Positions 25,150 to 35,125 of a stretch of DNA of 64,000 nucleotides are shown in pieces (within the stretch, counting starts at the first letter, position 1; each line of letters begins with the position of its first letter). The stretch comes from Panonychus citri (taxonomy: Eukaryota; Arthropoda; Arachnida; Trombidiformes; Tetranychidae): the NCBI RefSeq assembly GCF_014898815.1, contig NW_026515482.1:1240001-1304000 (forward strand), read 5' to 3'. The position numbers and the translations under genes are program-made. Below the pieces are notes generated by a model. It was not told the origin of the DNA, made no database searches, and worked only from the letters and a program-made list of their open reading frames with translations.

Positions 25150-28144
25150 TTAAGAAAATCGGAAGCGGAAAGGAGCATCTCTCCGATAATCATATAGTCG
25201 CATTAAATTTCTTTGTAACATAACAATAGTCATTTTACCGATGGCAGGAACGAAAACGGAAGCTTTTTCTTTAACTGAATCGAGAAAATTTTTATCCGTT
25301 GAGAAGTTAATTGCAACTACACCAGATTTGAGCAGTTTTGTTGGAACTTTAAACTTTTTATCAGGCACACCGGCGATCACAACATCAGAAATTGGGATAA
25401 CATCTTCCAATGTTTTATCAGTCGAGGTAACTCGGTGTTTCTGTTTACCTGGTCCTCGATGAAATTGAAGGATACCATCTAAATCAACAGAAAATGTTTT
25501 AGCTCCATCATTGGCAAGTAGAGCGGCAAGTGGTCGGCCAACAACTTCACTTCGGTTAATCACTGTGATTACTTTTCCATTTAATTGATCACCATAGTCA
25601 AGTTCATGATTATAAACACCAAGATGATCTAGAATCTGAAAAGGAATAAAAGAAAATACAAAATAACGAGTTAAGTATCGCTGGTTTATCATTTAATATG
25701 AGAGAAAAATTTACCTTAACAATGGCCAAAGGTGTACAGGGGATGATTGACTTTTTCTGGACATCAATGAACCTTATATTGTGGTACATGTTGAATCTAA
25801 AGGTATGGCAAAGACCTTCAACATCTTTAAATGGTGAGACACAATTTTGAATGTACTGATCATGACCACCGCCAAAAACGGGATAATAGACCATAATACC
25901 ATCAACCCGACGATCCTCATTAGCATCAATTAGAGCCTCTTCCAGGTCTTCCCTTTCCACTTGACGTAATTCAAATTTGATTCCTATTTCTTCACAAGAA
26001 CGTTGAGTCCATTTAGCGTAAGTAATGGCAGATTTATCTCTATTTGCAAGAAAACCAACCAAACGAGGACGAGCGCGACTTTGGTCAATCCATTCTTTAA
26101 GATCATCTCTGTGAATTTAAAAAATTTCATTGGAATCATGTTCGTTAATAACAGAAATCACACCATGAGAAAAGTAAACACTCAAAAATAGAAAAAGTTA
26201 GAAGAAAACAAAACAAAACAGAGAGAAATGGAGAGAAAAATTCTAAAAAGAGAAGCTTTTTTCGGCTGTTCGCTGTTCATTCTAAGTGGTAGTAAGATGA
26301 GTCAATACTTTTTGATGAGAATAGAACAAGGTACAAAAAAGAACATTGGAGGAAAAAAGAGAGAACAATTAATCAGACACTCAACAAATTAGGTAACAAA
26401 CCAGTGACAGAGAGAAAGGGAGGCCGCAACAAACTTAGAATTGGAAGAAGACAGAAAAAAAGAGGAAAGAGAAGATGAGAAATGGGGGATCATTAACCTG
26501 TAAGTATTGGCAATTTCTTTGACATCGACAACACGACAAGTTGAGTCAAGTGAAGATGGTGATGATGATGATGATACTGGTGAAGAAGATTTAACAATTG
26601 GAGCTTCAAGTAAACTAGAAGATGAACAGGAAGTTGAAGAGGATGAAGAAGAGGAAAGTGAAGATGTTGATGATGAGAATGGTGGGAAAATGGCTGCAAT
26701 GGCGGCTGCTTGGGTGATCTCAGTAGTTGTTTTCATGGTTCGCGATGAGGTTGATTTCTTTGATTTACTTTTACTTGTTAATCCTTTTTCCTCAAGAGTT
26801 TCCGTTAATCCTATAGCAACAGATGATGATGAAGTTGAAGGTAAAGACAATGATGGTTCTTGTTGGTCAACAGGTTCATTTATTGTTCTATCATAAGTGT
26901 TTCGCAATGGTTCTGGTGTAGATGTTGATGCAATTAATCCAGGAGGTGATGGTGTTGAAGAAAAGGGTGAAGTTGATGGTGAAGATTCAGGGGAAGAGGA
27001 AGAAGATGACAATGGAATAACTTGTAACTGTTGCTGAGTCTCTTTTGTTGGCAAAGGATAATCCATGTTTCCAGTAGCACACAAACACCAAGACAGAGAG
27101 AGAGAGAAAAAAAAGATAAACAGAGAAGAATAGAAAAACAAAATTAACACTTAATCCAACATTTAATTTGTAACATGTAATGTGAGAAGATTTATGAAGA
27201 GACAAAGAGAGAAAATGAAAGATGAGGAAGAGAAAAAGCGAGAGAGAAAGAGTAACAGGAAGATAGAGAGAGAGAGAAAGAGAGATGATTAAGGTGAAGT
27301 GATGAGAATGGTGATGAACATGAAAAGTAACAAAAAAAGAGATGAAGACCAGAGAGAAGATTAAAAAATTTTATCTTAATACCTTTAGTCCGATTAATAC
27401 TTAGATGTTGATAGTTGCTCTCCAAAAGATAAACACTGTAGCCGAGATTTGGTTGTTTCTTTGTTTATTCACAGAGAAAATGATAAATTCTAAAAAGAAC
27501 GAAACTTTTTCTCTTTTCTACTTTTCTCTCTTGTCTCCCTTTTCTCTCACTCATTTAGAGTTGATAAAGATTTTAACTAATGATGAAGAGAAAAAGAGAG
27601 AGAGGGAGAGGGAGATAAGGAAGAAAATGAGACTTTGAACGATCTTTTTTTCTTCTCTTTCGTCGAGATACCAAAAGAATTTCCAATAATTCTCACGCTT
27701 TTATCTTCTCTCTCTTATTTTATTCTCTTTCAGTTTTTTTATTCTTTTCTGCATCATCACAACTTCTCTGATTGTGATCTCATTTTTTCTTAATCATTCT
27801 AATCATTGATTCTTTTCATTAACTGATTAATCTCTCTCTCTCTCTCTCTCTCTTCAACTTCAATTGTCTTGTTGTTTATTCACTTGTAATTACAATCAAC
27901 TGATTCTCTCGGTTTTCATTATCTTTTAGATTATGATGATTGTGATTAGTTAATTATCTTGATTGGTTTTCTTTTTCCTGTTTTAATTGTGGTTTCATAT
28001 TCGTTGATCTCTCTGTTGATTGTTGTTGCTAATTCTTTCTAATCATTGTATCATTTTAATTATCTTGTGATTTGTTTTTTCATCTCTCGTATTGATTAAA
28101 TGTTTAAAGTTCCGTTCAGTGATTAATTACTAATCAATTTAGAG
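24016..28144. repeat. Duplicated block B (parent of inverted copy B')
   Basis: Holds the complete folate dehydrogenase gene and flanks. Its reverse complement, with several deletions, is found at 11761-14074. Because B carries the intact gene and B' only a decayed one, B is taken as the parental copy. Confidence 0.88.
25150..27066 (-). CDS. Fungal MTD1-type NAD-dependent methylenetetrahydrofolate dehydrogenase
   Basis: Three exons on the minus strand: 26498-27066, 25715-26108, 25150-25635; phases agree; 482 residues. Residues 1 to about 178 are Ser/Thr/Pro-rich low complexity. The enzyme domain follows from VVDVKEIANTYR to the C-terminus. Hallmarks shared with yeast MTD1 are LVGFLAN, YAKWTQRS, DGIMVYYPVFG, KDVEGL, PCTPLAIVK, NRSEVVGRPLAALLANDGA and KEKASVFVP. 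In bifunctional dehydrogenase/cyclohydrolases the catalytic Tyr is followed four residues later by Lys. Here that position is Thr (YAKWT), as in MTD1, so a monofunctional dehydrogenase that oxidises 5,10-methylene-THF is inferred. It belongs to cytosolic one-carbon metabolism. The long Ser-rich N-terminus is odd, and the true start may be downstream. A dead copy lies at 12821-13250. Confidence 0.85.
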
Positions 28145-28441
28145 AAACAATCAATCAAGATAATCAAAAAATGATCATGAGAGATAATTAAAAAGGCAAA
28201 AAATAGTAATTACAATTATAATCAGTTGACTTTTTCAATTGTAATCAATATCCTCTTGACCTCTATCACAATCAATTTACAATCTATTAATTATCATTGG
28301 AATAACAAATCAATAACAACAACAATTAAATAATAATATTCAATTGCGATTTAGCCTAAATGATGATTATTATAAAAGCAAATTGATTAAAGTTAATTGT
28401 TTAGTGTCAATTTAACTTTCACCTGATTCGGTTTAATATTA
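27067..28441. other. Upstream region of folate dehydrogenase, no gene found
   Basis: AT-rich with several GA/TC-rich runs (27090-27330, 27590-27640, 27835-27855). These give spurious low-complexity ORFs on both strands. The portion up to 28144 belongs to block B. The 5' UTR and promoter of the folate dehydrogenase should lie here. Confidence 0.6.
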
Positions 28442-28930
28442 ACCTTGGCCTTGCGATTGATTATTCAAAAGTAACTTGATTAACTGTAACAATTAGTTTA
28501 CTACAGTTAATTATTGAATAGTTTTCTGGTTGATTGTACATTCTAATTAGATTGACAGTTTCTTAATTTCTTTAAGTTTGTTCACCTAATTGATTTAACT
28601 TTAATCTCAATCGTTTATTTAAATTTGTAGATCTAAATTGGATTAATTTTTTTAATTGGTCTAAATTGGAAAACAATTAATTGCTTAATATTTTTTACAT
28701 TAGTGTTCACACTTAAAGCAACTACTGTTTCACAGTTTCCCCCTAGTGGATTAATGAGATTAGTATTGGATTAACCTACGAGATTAGTTCACTAAGAGAT
28801 TAACCTTTTCACTTATTTAGGTGTCGCTTTTCTTGCTCTAAGTGTAGTTGCTTCAATTGAATGAATTGATTTCTTTTTTCATTCTTTACAATTAACATTT
28901 TTGATCAAATTGAAATTTAATTTTATCAAA
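28442..28930. repeat. Direct repeat D1 (partner at 33898-34240)
   Basis: 28442-28560 is nearly identical to 33898-34017 (starting CCTTGGCCTTG). The resemblance resumes in pieces up to about 28925 (CAAATTGAAATTTAATT in both). D1 is longer than D2, partly because of about 150 extra bases around 28700-28860. Confidence 0.8.
28716..28853. mobile_element. Candidate small inverted-repeat insertion
   Basis: 138 bases bounded by AAGCAACTAC and its exact reverse complement GTAGTTGCTT. The piece lies where D1 is longer than its partner D2. The termini are only 10 bp and I see no clear target-site duplication, so this may be a decayed MITE or chance. Confidence 0.25.
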
Positions 28931-28934
28931 AATA

Positions 28935-29200
28935 ATTAATTAATTTGTATTATCTTCATCTTCATCTAATCCCTCATCATCATCATCATTTTGGGTTTTC
29001 CTTTTCTTAGATTTATCTTTCTTGGAACTATTTGTTTTCCCTTTAAATGTTTTCTCGTCTAAATTAATCAAGATGAAAATTAAGAAAATTAATCAACAGC
29101 CTGTGATTAACCCATTGATTGCTTTGAGTGGATGAAAACTTACCTTGTTGATTTAATTGATCGATAAGGTCTAATTAGTTGATGGTAATCATTACATTCA
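28935..29200 (-). pseudogene. Antisense fragment E1 of the secreted charged-protein gene
   Basis: Reverse complement of the exon 1 end, intron and exon 2 start of the gene at 39286-41044. It keeps the splice donor (ACCTTGTTG on the + strand at about 29143-29151) and the KTFKGKTNSSKKDKSKKRK-coding stretch near 29000-29055. About 100 bases of exon 1 are deleted. It is an isolated piece with no start. Confidence 0.85.
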
Positions 29201-29398
29201 ACCTATTCAGCAATTAATGGTCAGCAATTATTTGGTAAATTTTGATTGACCAAGAAATACAAACACATAAAAAAACTTATTCAATTGACAATTTAGTTCA
29301 ATTTAAAACAGTTCAAACTGCTGAATTATTGACAATTTTTCAAAATCAAAAAATGGTTTAGATGATGAGTTAATTAATTTAACTTCGCTCAAATGAGC

Positions 29399-29506
29399 AT
29401 TTACCTGAGGGAAAATCTGAGATGATTAACAATTTCCATAGTTTGAATGCTAATTGTTTGACTTTTGTATCTATTGTTTTTCTGTTTGTTTACTCTTTGC
29501 CTTAAG
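29399..29506. repeat. Direct repeat F1
   Basis: Matches 30070-30205 in the same orientation (both start TTTACCTGAGGGAAAATCTG and run to CTTTGCCTTAAGG). F1 lacks about 28 bases present in F2 (around 30144-30171). F1 and F2 exactly flank fragment E2. Confidence 0.9.
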
Positions 29507-30069
29507 GATCGAGTCGTCGAAAATTGATTTCTCAAATTTCTGCAAATCTTCATCGTCAATCTCTAGATCATCTTCAGTGGAGATTTTTTCTTCTTCCTTG
29601 CTAATGATCCTGATAGAATACGCTGATTATAAAGAGAATCAATATAACTTGGAGATAAGTAACCTTTCGATGGCCGTTTTTTATTCCGGTCAATTGTTGG
29701 CATTAAAGATCCTCTCAAATCGGACATGAGGTTTGCTGGTGCAACTTTTTTACCAACTGAGGCAAGGCCGAAATCATCGTCTTGATCATTATCATCACCG
29801 GGAATTTCATCCAATCCCGAATCATCAGATTCGCTTATCGGTTGATTTTGGACTAATCGGTGAGCGTTTCCATCTAAGTGATGAGGTCGACGAGCAACTG
29901 GAACAAATATATTCGCTTTGGGTTTTGTTTTTCTTTTCAGTGCTCGTAACAATTTCCTGTTGACCGATCGATGAGGTGACCTTCGAATTACTTTCACTTG
30001 TTCTTTCTGCCGACGAGGCTTTTTTCGAAATCAACTTTTAACTGTAACCTTGGAATTGCCTTCCAATGA
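29507..30069 (-). pseudogene. Antisense fragment E2 of the secreted charged-protein gene
   Basis: Reverse complement of 39931-40497, the middle of exon 2 of the intact gene. A reading frame of 144 codons (29563-29997) survives, but a deletion near 29563 shifts it, and both ends of the gene are missing. On the minus strand E2 comes before E1, the wrong order for a simple inverted copy, so the pieces have been shuffled. Confidence 0.9.
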
Positions 30070-30205
30070 GTCTTTACCTGAGGGAAAATCTGAGATGATT
30101 CACAATTTCCATAGTTTGAATGCTAATTGTTTGACTTTTGTATTCAAACTAAACAACTGACCTGAAATCTATTGTTTTTCTGTTTGTTTACTCTTTGCCT
30201 TAAGG
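30070..30205. repeat. Direct repeat F2
   Basis: Partner of 29399-29506; see there. Together F1 and F2 bracket E2 like a large target-site duplication or a tandem duplication interrupted by E2. Confidence 0.9.
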
Positions 30206-30421
30206 TGAGAATTAAGAGATTAAGAATAAGAGTTTGAGAATGCTCAATTTGGACGATACTGGGAAAATAACAAAGAAAAAGTATGAGTCGAAACCCCTCC
30301 TCGTCACGTCCATTCTCACGACAAATCTGGTAAGGAAAATGTAAATCAATCATTTCCATTTCAAATTGTACTCTGATTAGTTTCATTGTTTTTAGTTCTT
30401 TATTTTACCCAACAATTTACA

Positions 30422-32395
30422 ATGAATCGAATTTTGATTAAGAAACCGTTTTCGAACTCGACCAATGTTCACAATAATCGTTCAGGTTGTTTTGACTTTT
30501 CCTTTTTCTCTTTGTGTTTTTTTTTTCTCTTGATTAACGTTTATTTTAATTTTCTATTTTTCTATTTTTCTATTTTTCTTCAACAGTTTATGAACCTCCG
30601 GCAAAACAAAAGACTGTCATTAGGGAAGATGACGATGATGATAGTGAATTGAGTCGAATTGGTCCCAATAATAATATTCAAGTCTACATTCGAGTTCGCC
30701 CTGAGAATGAGAGAGAATCTCGGACAAGAAGAATTATTGAAGTGGTTGATGATCAGAGTTTACTATTCGACCCGTTGACAGATGATGGTAACACTTTCAC
30801 CTATCATGGTAAAAAATATAAAGATATCGGTAAAAAGGCCAACAAGGATTTGTCGTTTTCGTTTGATGCTGTTTTCGATGAAGGAACAACAAATATTCAA
30901 GTGTATGAAAGAGCCGTTAAAGGTTTTGTCCAATCTTTACTGGATGGTTTTAATTGTACCATTTTCGCCTATGGTCCAACTGGATCTGGTAAAACTTTCA
31001 CAATGTTGGGATACAATGGTGATCCTGGTGTAATCTTTTATACTGCCATGGAAATATTTCACAATATTGAGCAGCGACCATCGGATGAACAATATGAAGT
31101 GTGTGTTGCTTATTTTGAAATTTACAATGAAAAAGTGCGTAACCTGTTGACACCAAGTTCACAAGTTCTCAAGGTTGTTGATTCCATGTCTGGTGGTGTA
31201 GATATTTTAGGACTTACACTGAGAACAGTTGGAAATGCCGATGAACTCATTGAAACTCTTGAAACTGGTAATCAATATCGAGCCCAACAAGCAACCGATG
31301 CAAATGCAACATCTTCACGTTCACATGCGGTTTTCCAACTATTTTTACGTAAGAAAACCTGCCCGAAAGGTAAACAACTTGTAACACAGGAAACGAAGAT
31401 GTGTCTTGTAGATTTGGCAGGTTCGGAAAGAGCTTCGATTGCTTACAAAGAGAAACGTTCTGAAACTTTACACCGAGAAGGAATAAATATCAACAAGTCT
31501 CTTCTCGCACTTGGAAATTGCATCAATGCTTTGGCCTGTAAAAGTCGTAAAGGTCTTAAAAAACATATTCCTTATCGAAGTTCAGTGTTAACCAGGATAT
31601 TAAGTGATTCTCTCGGTGGTAATTGTCGAACTGCAATGATCGCTACTGTCAGTCCATCATCTTTATCATATGATGACACTCACAACACTCTCTCATATGC
31701 CAACCGGGCAAAAGGAATCAATTTAGCGGTAAAGAGGAGAAGTAGCGTCATCGGTGTTCAACCGCGTCATCAACAAATGGCTCTTGATGCCTCAAATCAA
31801 GAAAATATTTCTCTGGCAGAGGACAATATTCTATTAGAACAACAGGTTGCTGAATCGCCACGAATACCTGCAAATCCTATCACAGCCGATTCTTCATCTC
31901 TTGATATTTTAAACTCGTATCAAAATATTCTAGATGAAAAGTTTAAGAAGCGACTTGAGCTGAGAAGAAAACTCGTAGAATGTGATGACGAAATTGAAAA
32001 AATCAAGGTAAGTCATAGTTTCTCTAGAATAACATTTTCGCCAGTTATTAAACTAATCAAATTAATATCTCTCTTTCTCTCTCTTTTAGTTGAAATACCT
32101 TTTAGAGAATATGCTTAAGGACAGTCGTCAACAAAATGAAGGTGCTGATGAAAACAAAGATGATAAAAGGGAGCAATATCGGGTTTGTCCCATGGATGGC
32201 TGCCCTTACACAATCCCTATTTCCAATAATAATTTCTCCAAACACAAGGGCTACCACGGGGTGGCTAAGTTAATTCAAGAAAAAATTTATTTAACTCATG
32301 AAGAATACACAATCAGGAAGAATGATTGGAAAATTTTTAAAAAGCAGAAAGAATTGGAAGCTGTGTTTGAAGAACGGAAGAATTTATTCGTTTGA
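30422..32395 (+). CDS. Kinesin-8 (KIF18-like) copy 1, chimeric and truncated
   Basis: Exons 30422-30485, 30587-32007 and 32090-32395 give a 596-residue frame. The motor domain is complete: P-loop GPTGSGKT, switch I region NATSSRSH, switch II DLAGSE and HIPYR. Its sequence resembles KIF18A, a plus-end motor that limits microtubule length at mitotic kinetochores. From about 32163 the sequence leaves copy 2: an unrelated stretch of about 210 bases replaces about 110 bases of coiled coil. It encodes a C-x4-C...H-x3-H zinc-finger-like motif and then a stop at 32393-32395. After that the original kinesin sequence returns in another frame. A truncated motor without its tail, or no functional protein, is expected. 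Start chosen at the first ATG of the exon homologous to copy 2. Confidence 0.75.
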
Positions 32396-32889
32396 AAGTC
32401 GCAACAGATGATTACTTTATTGATGCCTTTTTCCGAGAGAAACACATGCAAGTCGAACTTCAAGATAAAATAATGACCGATAAACATCATTCTGAAGTTT
32501 CCTACACGATTATCACCCAGTCGCAAGTTTGGCTCGAGAATTTGGATGCTGCCATGAAATTAACTCAAGTTTTCTTCCGTATGTTAGATGCTCTCAAAAA
32601 GTTATCTAAAGAAAGGGAAGAAGAATATCAAAATGTTGTCAAAAGATTCGAAGGTAAAAAATCGGTCGTATGGGGTGACGATAATGTTACAAAACAATCT
32701 AATATCCACTGGGCCGATATCGATAATGTTTTAAAATTATCTTCCTACACTTCAACCCCTCGAACACCATTCAGAAGGTGTGATGAAGGTGGTCTTGAAA
32801 TAATTTGTTCCGGACTAACACCAAGTTCAGTGTCACCTCCATCAACCAGCGCGACCCTTAATTCAACCTTCAGCATTTCCCAAGTGTAA
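32396..32889 (+). pseudogene. Orphaned 3' part of kinesin-8 copy 1
   Basis: Continues the kinesin tail (KVATDDYFIDAFF onward) in a frame different from the exon before it, to the stop at 32887-32889. It is uninterrupted here, including the five-A run at 32586-32590 that is one base shorter in copy 2. The KKSVVWGDD stretch corresponds to the conserved KKVVVW motif in KIF18A tails. It cannot be joined in frame to the motor without additional splicing. Confidence 0.75.
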
Positions 32890-33053
32890 ACATTGCCCAT
32901 TATTGTTTTTTTTTGTGACCCAACCCTTTTACTCTCATTTTTTGTCATTTCCATTTCCTTTTAACTGCTCATCTTACGAATCATCATTTTAATTATTCAA
33001 TTAATCATTTTATCATAATAATTTTCATCATCCATTATCTCTCAATTGTATTA

Positions 33054-33222
33054 CAGAGGTGATTTCACTTAGAGAAATTATCAGCGCCCCCTACATAACT
33101 GAAAAGGTTAATTTCTTATGAAAAAAAGGTGAACTAACACCTTACCTTTTCCAAGCCTAAAGGTACTAATCCACCAGGAGGAGACTGTGAAGACCGACTT
33201 TCCCTAAGTGAAATCACCTCTG
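33054..33222. mobile_element. 169-bp Tc1/mariner-type MITE
   Basis: Perfect 19-bp terminal inverted repeats, CAGAGGTGATTTCACTTAG at 33054-33072 and its reverse complement at 33204-33222. The match extends to about 24 bp with one mismatch. It is flanked by a TA duplication (33052-33053 and 33223-33224). No ORF, so non-autonomous. The homologous position in the other duplication unit reads GTATTAATCCC near 38895, which is the exact empty site with one TA. Confidence 0.92.
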
Positions 33223-33580
33223 TAATCCCAAAACTCATGATCGAACGTCTTTAATGGCGATCTGATTCAGCGAGAAACAGCTCACAACTGATCTCTATCT
33301 GAAAAATTCTTATTTCGATTGTAATCGATCAACTAACAATTAAAAAAGTTAAGCCAAATTAAAGTTGTTTAAAATGTTTATAATTGATACCTTTTTTTAC
33401 AATTTCTATCCTCTTCATTTGATCCAAATAGTTTTCGTAATCAACAACAATTAACAGAAAATAGTTAATTAGTAACATCGATGATTACGTGTTCACTTTT
33501 CTAATTAAAAAGAAAAGTTCATTTACTCTCATTGAATCCATTCATTAATCAACTCATGTGAATTAAATTACGAAATCAAC

Positions 33581-33916
33581 ATGTGCTTAATTGTGGTTAC
33601 AATTTGTAGCAATTTAGTGTTGACCATAGGATTAACATTTGTTTCTCGTCGGGATTACAATCGTTATCCATTTGATTACAACAATGATTACCATCAACTA
33701 ATTAGACCTTATCGATCAATTAAATCTCAAAGTGATGACGATTGGAATCTTATTAAAGATGAAATTAGTAATCAATCAAAACAATCAATTAAACCAGTTT
33801 CTTTTTCTAATTTTCTCAAATCTCGATCACTAAATCAACAAGGTAAATTTTTATCTATTCAAAGCAATCAATGGGTTAATCAAAGGTTGTTAATTCAACC
33901 TTGGCCTTGTGACTGA
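33581..33916 (+). pseudogene. Truncated first exon of the secreted charged protein, copy 1
   Basis: Encodes the same signal peptide and exon 1 sequence as the intact gene at 39286 (MCLIVVTICSNLVL...) up to the splice position. Here the would-be donor reads AAGGTAAATT. The duplication ends at about 33892, before exon 2, and the sequence runs into repeat D2. At most a 111-residue readthrough or a secreted fragment could be made. Confidence 0.8.
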
Positions 33917-34240
33917 TTATTCAAAAGTAACTTGATTAACTGTAACAATTAGTTTGCTACAGTTAATTATTGAATAGTTTTCTGGTTGATTGTACATTCT
34001 AATTAGATTGACAGTTTCTTATTATGGTTATTTGTTTTTCACTTAATTGATTTGACTTTGCTCCTGATCGTTTATTCACAATTGTATAATTGTAGATCTA
34101 AATTGGAAAATAGTTGGTGAATTTTGTTACTCTAATAGGACGAATTGGTTTTTCATATTCTTTACAATTAATGGTATATTTTTCCAATCATTACAATTAA
34201 CGTTTTAGACCAAATTGAAATTTAATTGTAATCTTTTCTT
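33898..34240. repeat. Direct repeat D2 (partner of 28442-28930)
   Basis: Starts right at the broken end of the truncated charged-protein exon and matches D1, so D lies at a rearrangement junction. Confidence 0.8.
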
Positions 34241-34552
34241 TGATGAGTTAACAAGTTGTCAGTGCAATTTAGAAACTAGAATATCAAATGTTTACAATAC
34301 AATAGAAAATTAAATAATTAACAATTAATAGCAATAATTTACGAAATTTTGTATCCTAAATGATTTGATATCTAACGAACAATAATAATAATAATATATT
34401 AACAATTAGCAATGGCAACAATTAGCGATTGACTTTGATTGGCAGTCCAAGATTGATTAGTAATCCATAGAGAGAGTGAGAAAAATTAAAACTCTGACTT
34501 TGATTGAACCAATGGAAGGACAATTAAGAGAAGTAAATTAAGATGATCAGAA

Positions 34553-35125
34553 TTAGTTGAGAATATCACCAAGAGCGGGAATATCGACATCGAATTCATC
34601 GGATTTCTTTTCCATTGGGTAACTTGGTTTCTCGACATGAGGGATCGAGGGAAGCGAGGGAACCACTGGGACACTTGGAACTACCGATCGATGTTCATCG
34701 TAACGAGGTTCGTGGTGGACATAAGGTTTTTGATGGGAAATATGAGCGACTTTGGATCCATGGTGATCGGGACCATTGAATTTAGCATGAGCAGAGTCAA
34801 CGGAGGCAACACCAGGTTCATTGGAATCAATTTTCACTCGGAAACCATTTTTATCGGCAACATAATGGACGATTCGGAGTCGACCATCTTTATCCTTTAG
34901 CCCATAGGAACCAGCCTTATTGCCCCAAGCATCACCTGATTCCTCACGATAGTTTGAAGCTCCTTTAGGATCAAGAACATTATAACCAAAAGCGTAATTT
35001 CCTTTTCCGTCTTGTTTTTGGAAAACTTTTGATGCTCCCCCACCACCGTGTCCATGTCCATGATCATAAGCGAAAACTTGAAGAGACAAACAACAGAGGA
35101 CCAAAAGAATTGACAATTTAGACAT
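34553..35125 (-). CDS. Cuticular protein with Rebers-Riddiford chitin-binding domain
   Basis: Single-exon ORF of 190 residues. Residues 1-19 are a signal peptide (MSKLSILLVLCCLSLQVFA). A His/Gly-rich linker follows, then the extended R&R (chitin_bind_4) domain at about residues 42-106, with YAFGYNV, GSYGLKDKDGRLRIVHYVAD and NEPG. That form is typical of chelicerate cuticle proteins. The C-terminal third has His- and Pro/Val/Ser-rich stretches and an acidic end. It is expected to be secreted by epidermis and bind chitin in the cuticle. The gene lies between the two kinesin duplication units on the opposite strand and is not itself duplicated here. Confidence 0.93.
   Translation of the reverse strand: MSKLSILLVLCCLSLQVFAYDHGHGHGGGGASKVFQKQDGKGNYAFGYNVLDPKGASNYREESGDAWGNKAGSYGLKDKDGRLRIVHYVADKNGFRVKIDSNEPGVASVDSAHAKFNGPDHHGSKVAHISHQKPYVHHEPRYDEHRSVVPSVPVVPSLPSIPHVEKPSYPMEKKSDEFDVDIPALGDILN

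Larger units (their letters stand above)
30475..33892. repeat. Tandem duplication unit 1 (kinesin plus start of next gene)
   Basis: Matches 36425-39597 in the same orientation, from inside kinesin exon 1 through the 3' flank and into exon 1 of the secreted charged protein. Differences are scattered substitutions, the foreign segment at 32163-32375, the MITE at 33054-33222, and a 30-base stretch present only in unit 2 near 39046. Confidence 0.92.

Noticed and set aside
26389..27205. Several open frames on both strands over the folate dehydrogenase 5' region
   Set aside because: They are other-frame readings of the Ser-rich exon and of GA/TC repeats. Only the minus-strand frame joined by a phase-consistent splice to the enzyme domain is kept.
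29733..29963. Plus-strand ORF (and its twin at 40029-40259 on the minus strand)
   Set aside because: Mirror-frame reading of the charged-protein coding sequence. It appears twice only because the locus is duplicated.
30649..30700. Kinesin start at a TTG near 30649
   Set aside because: The exon is open upstream to a splice acceptor at 30585-30586, and a conserved upstream exon with ATG (30422; 36369 in copy 2) joins in phase.
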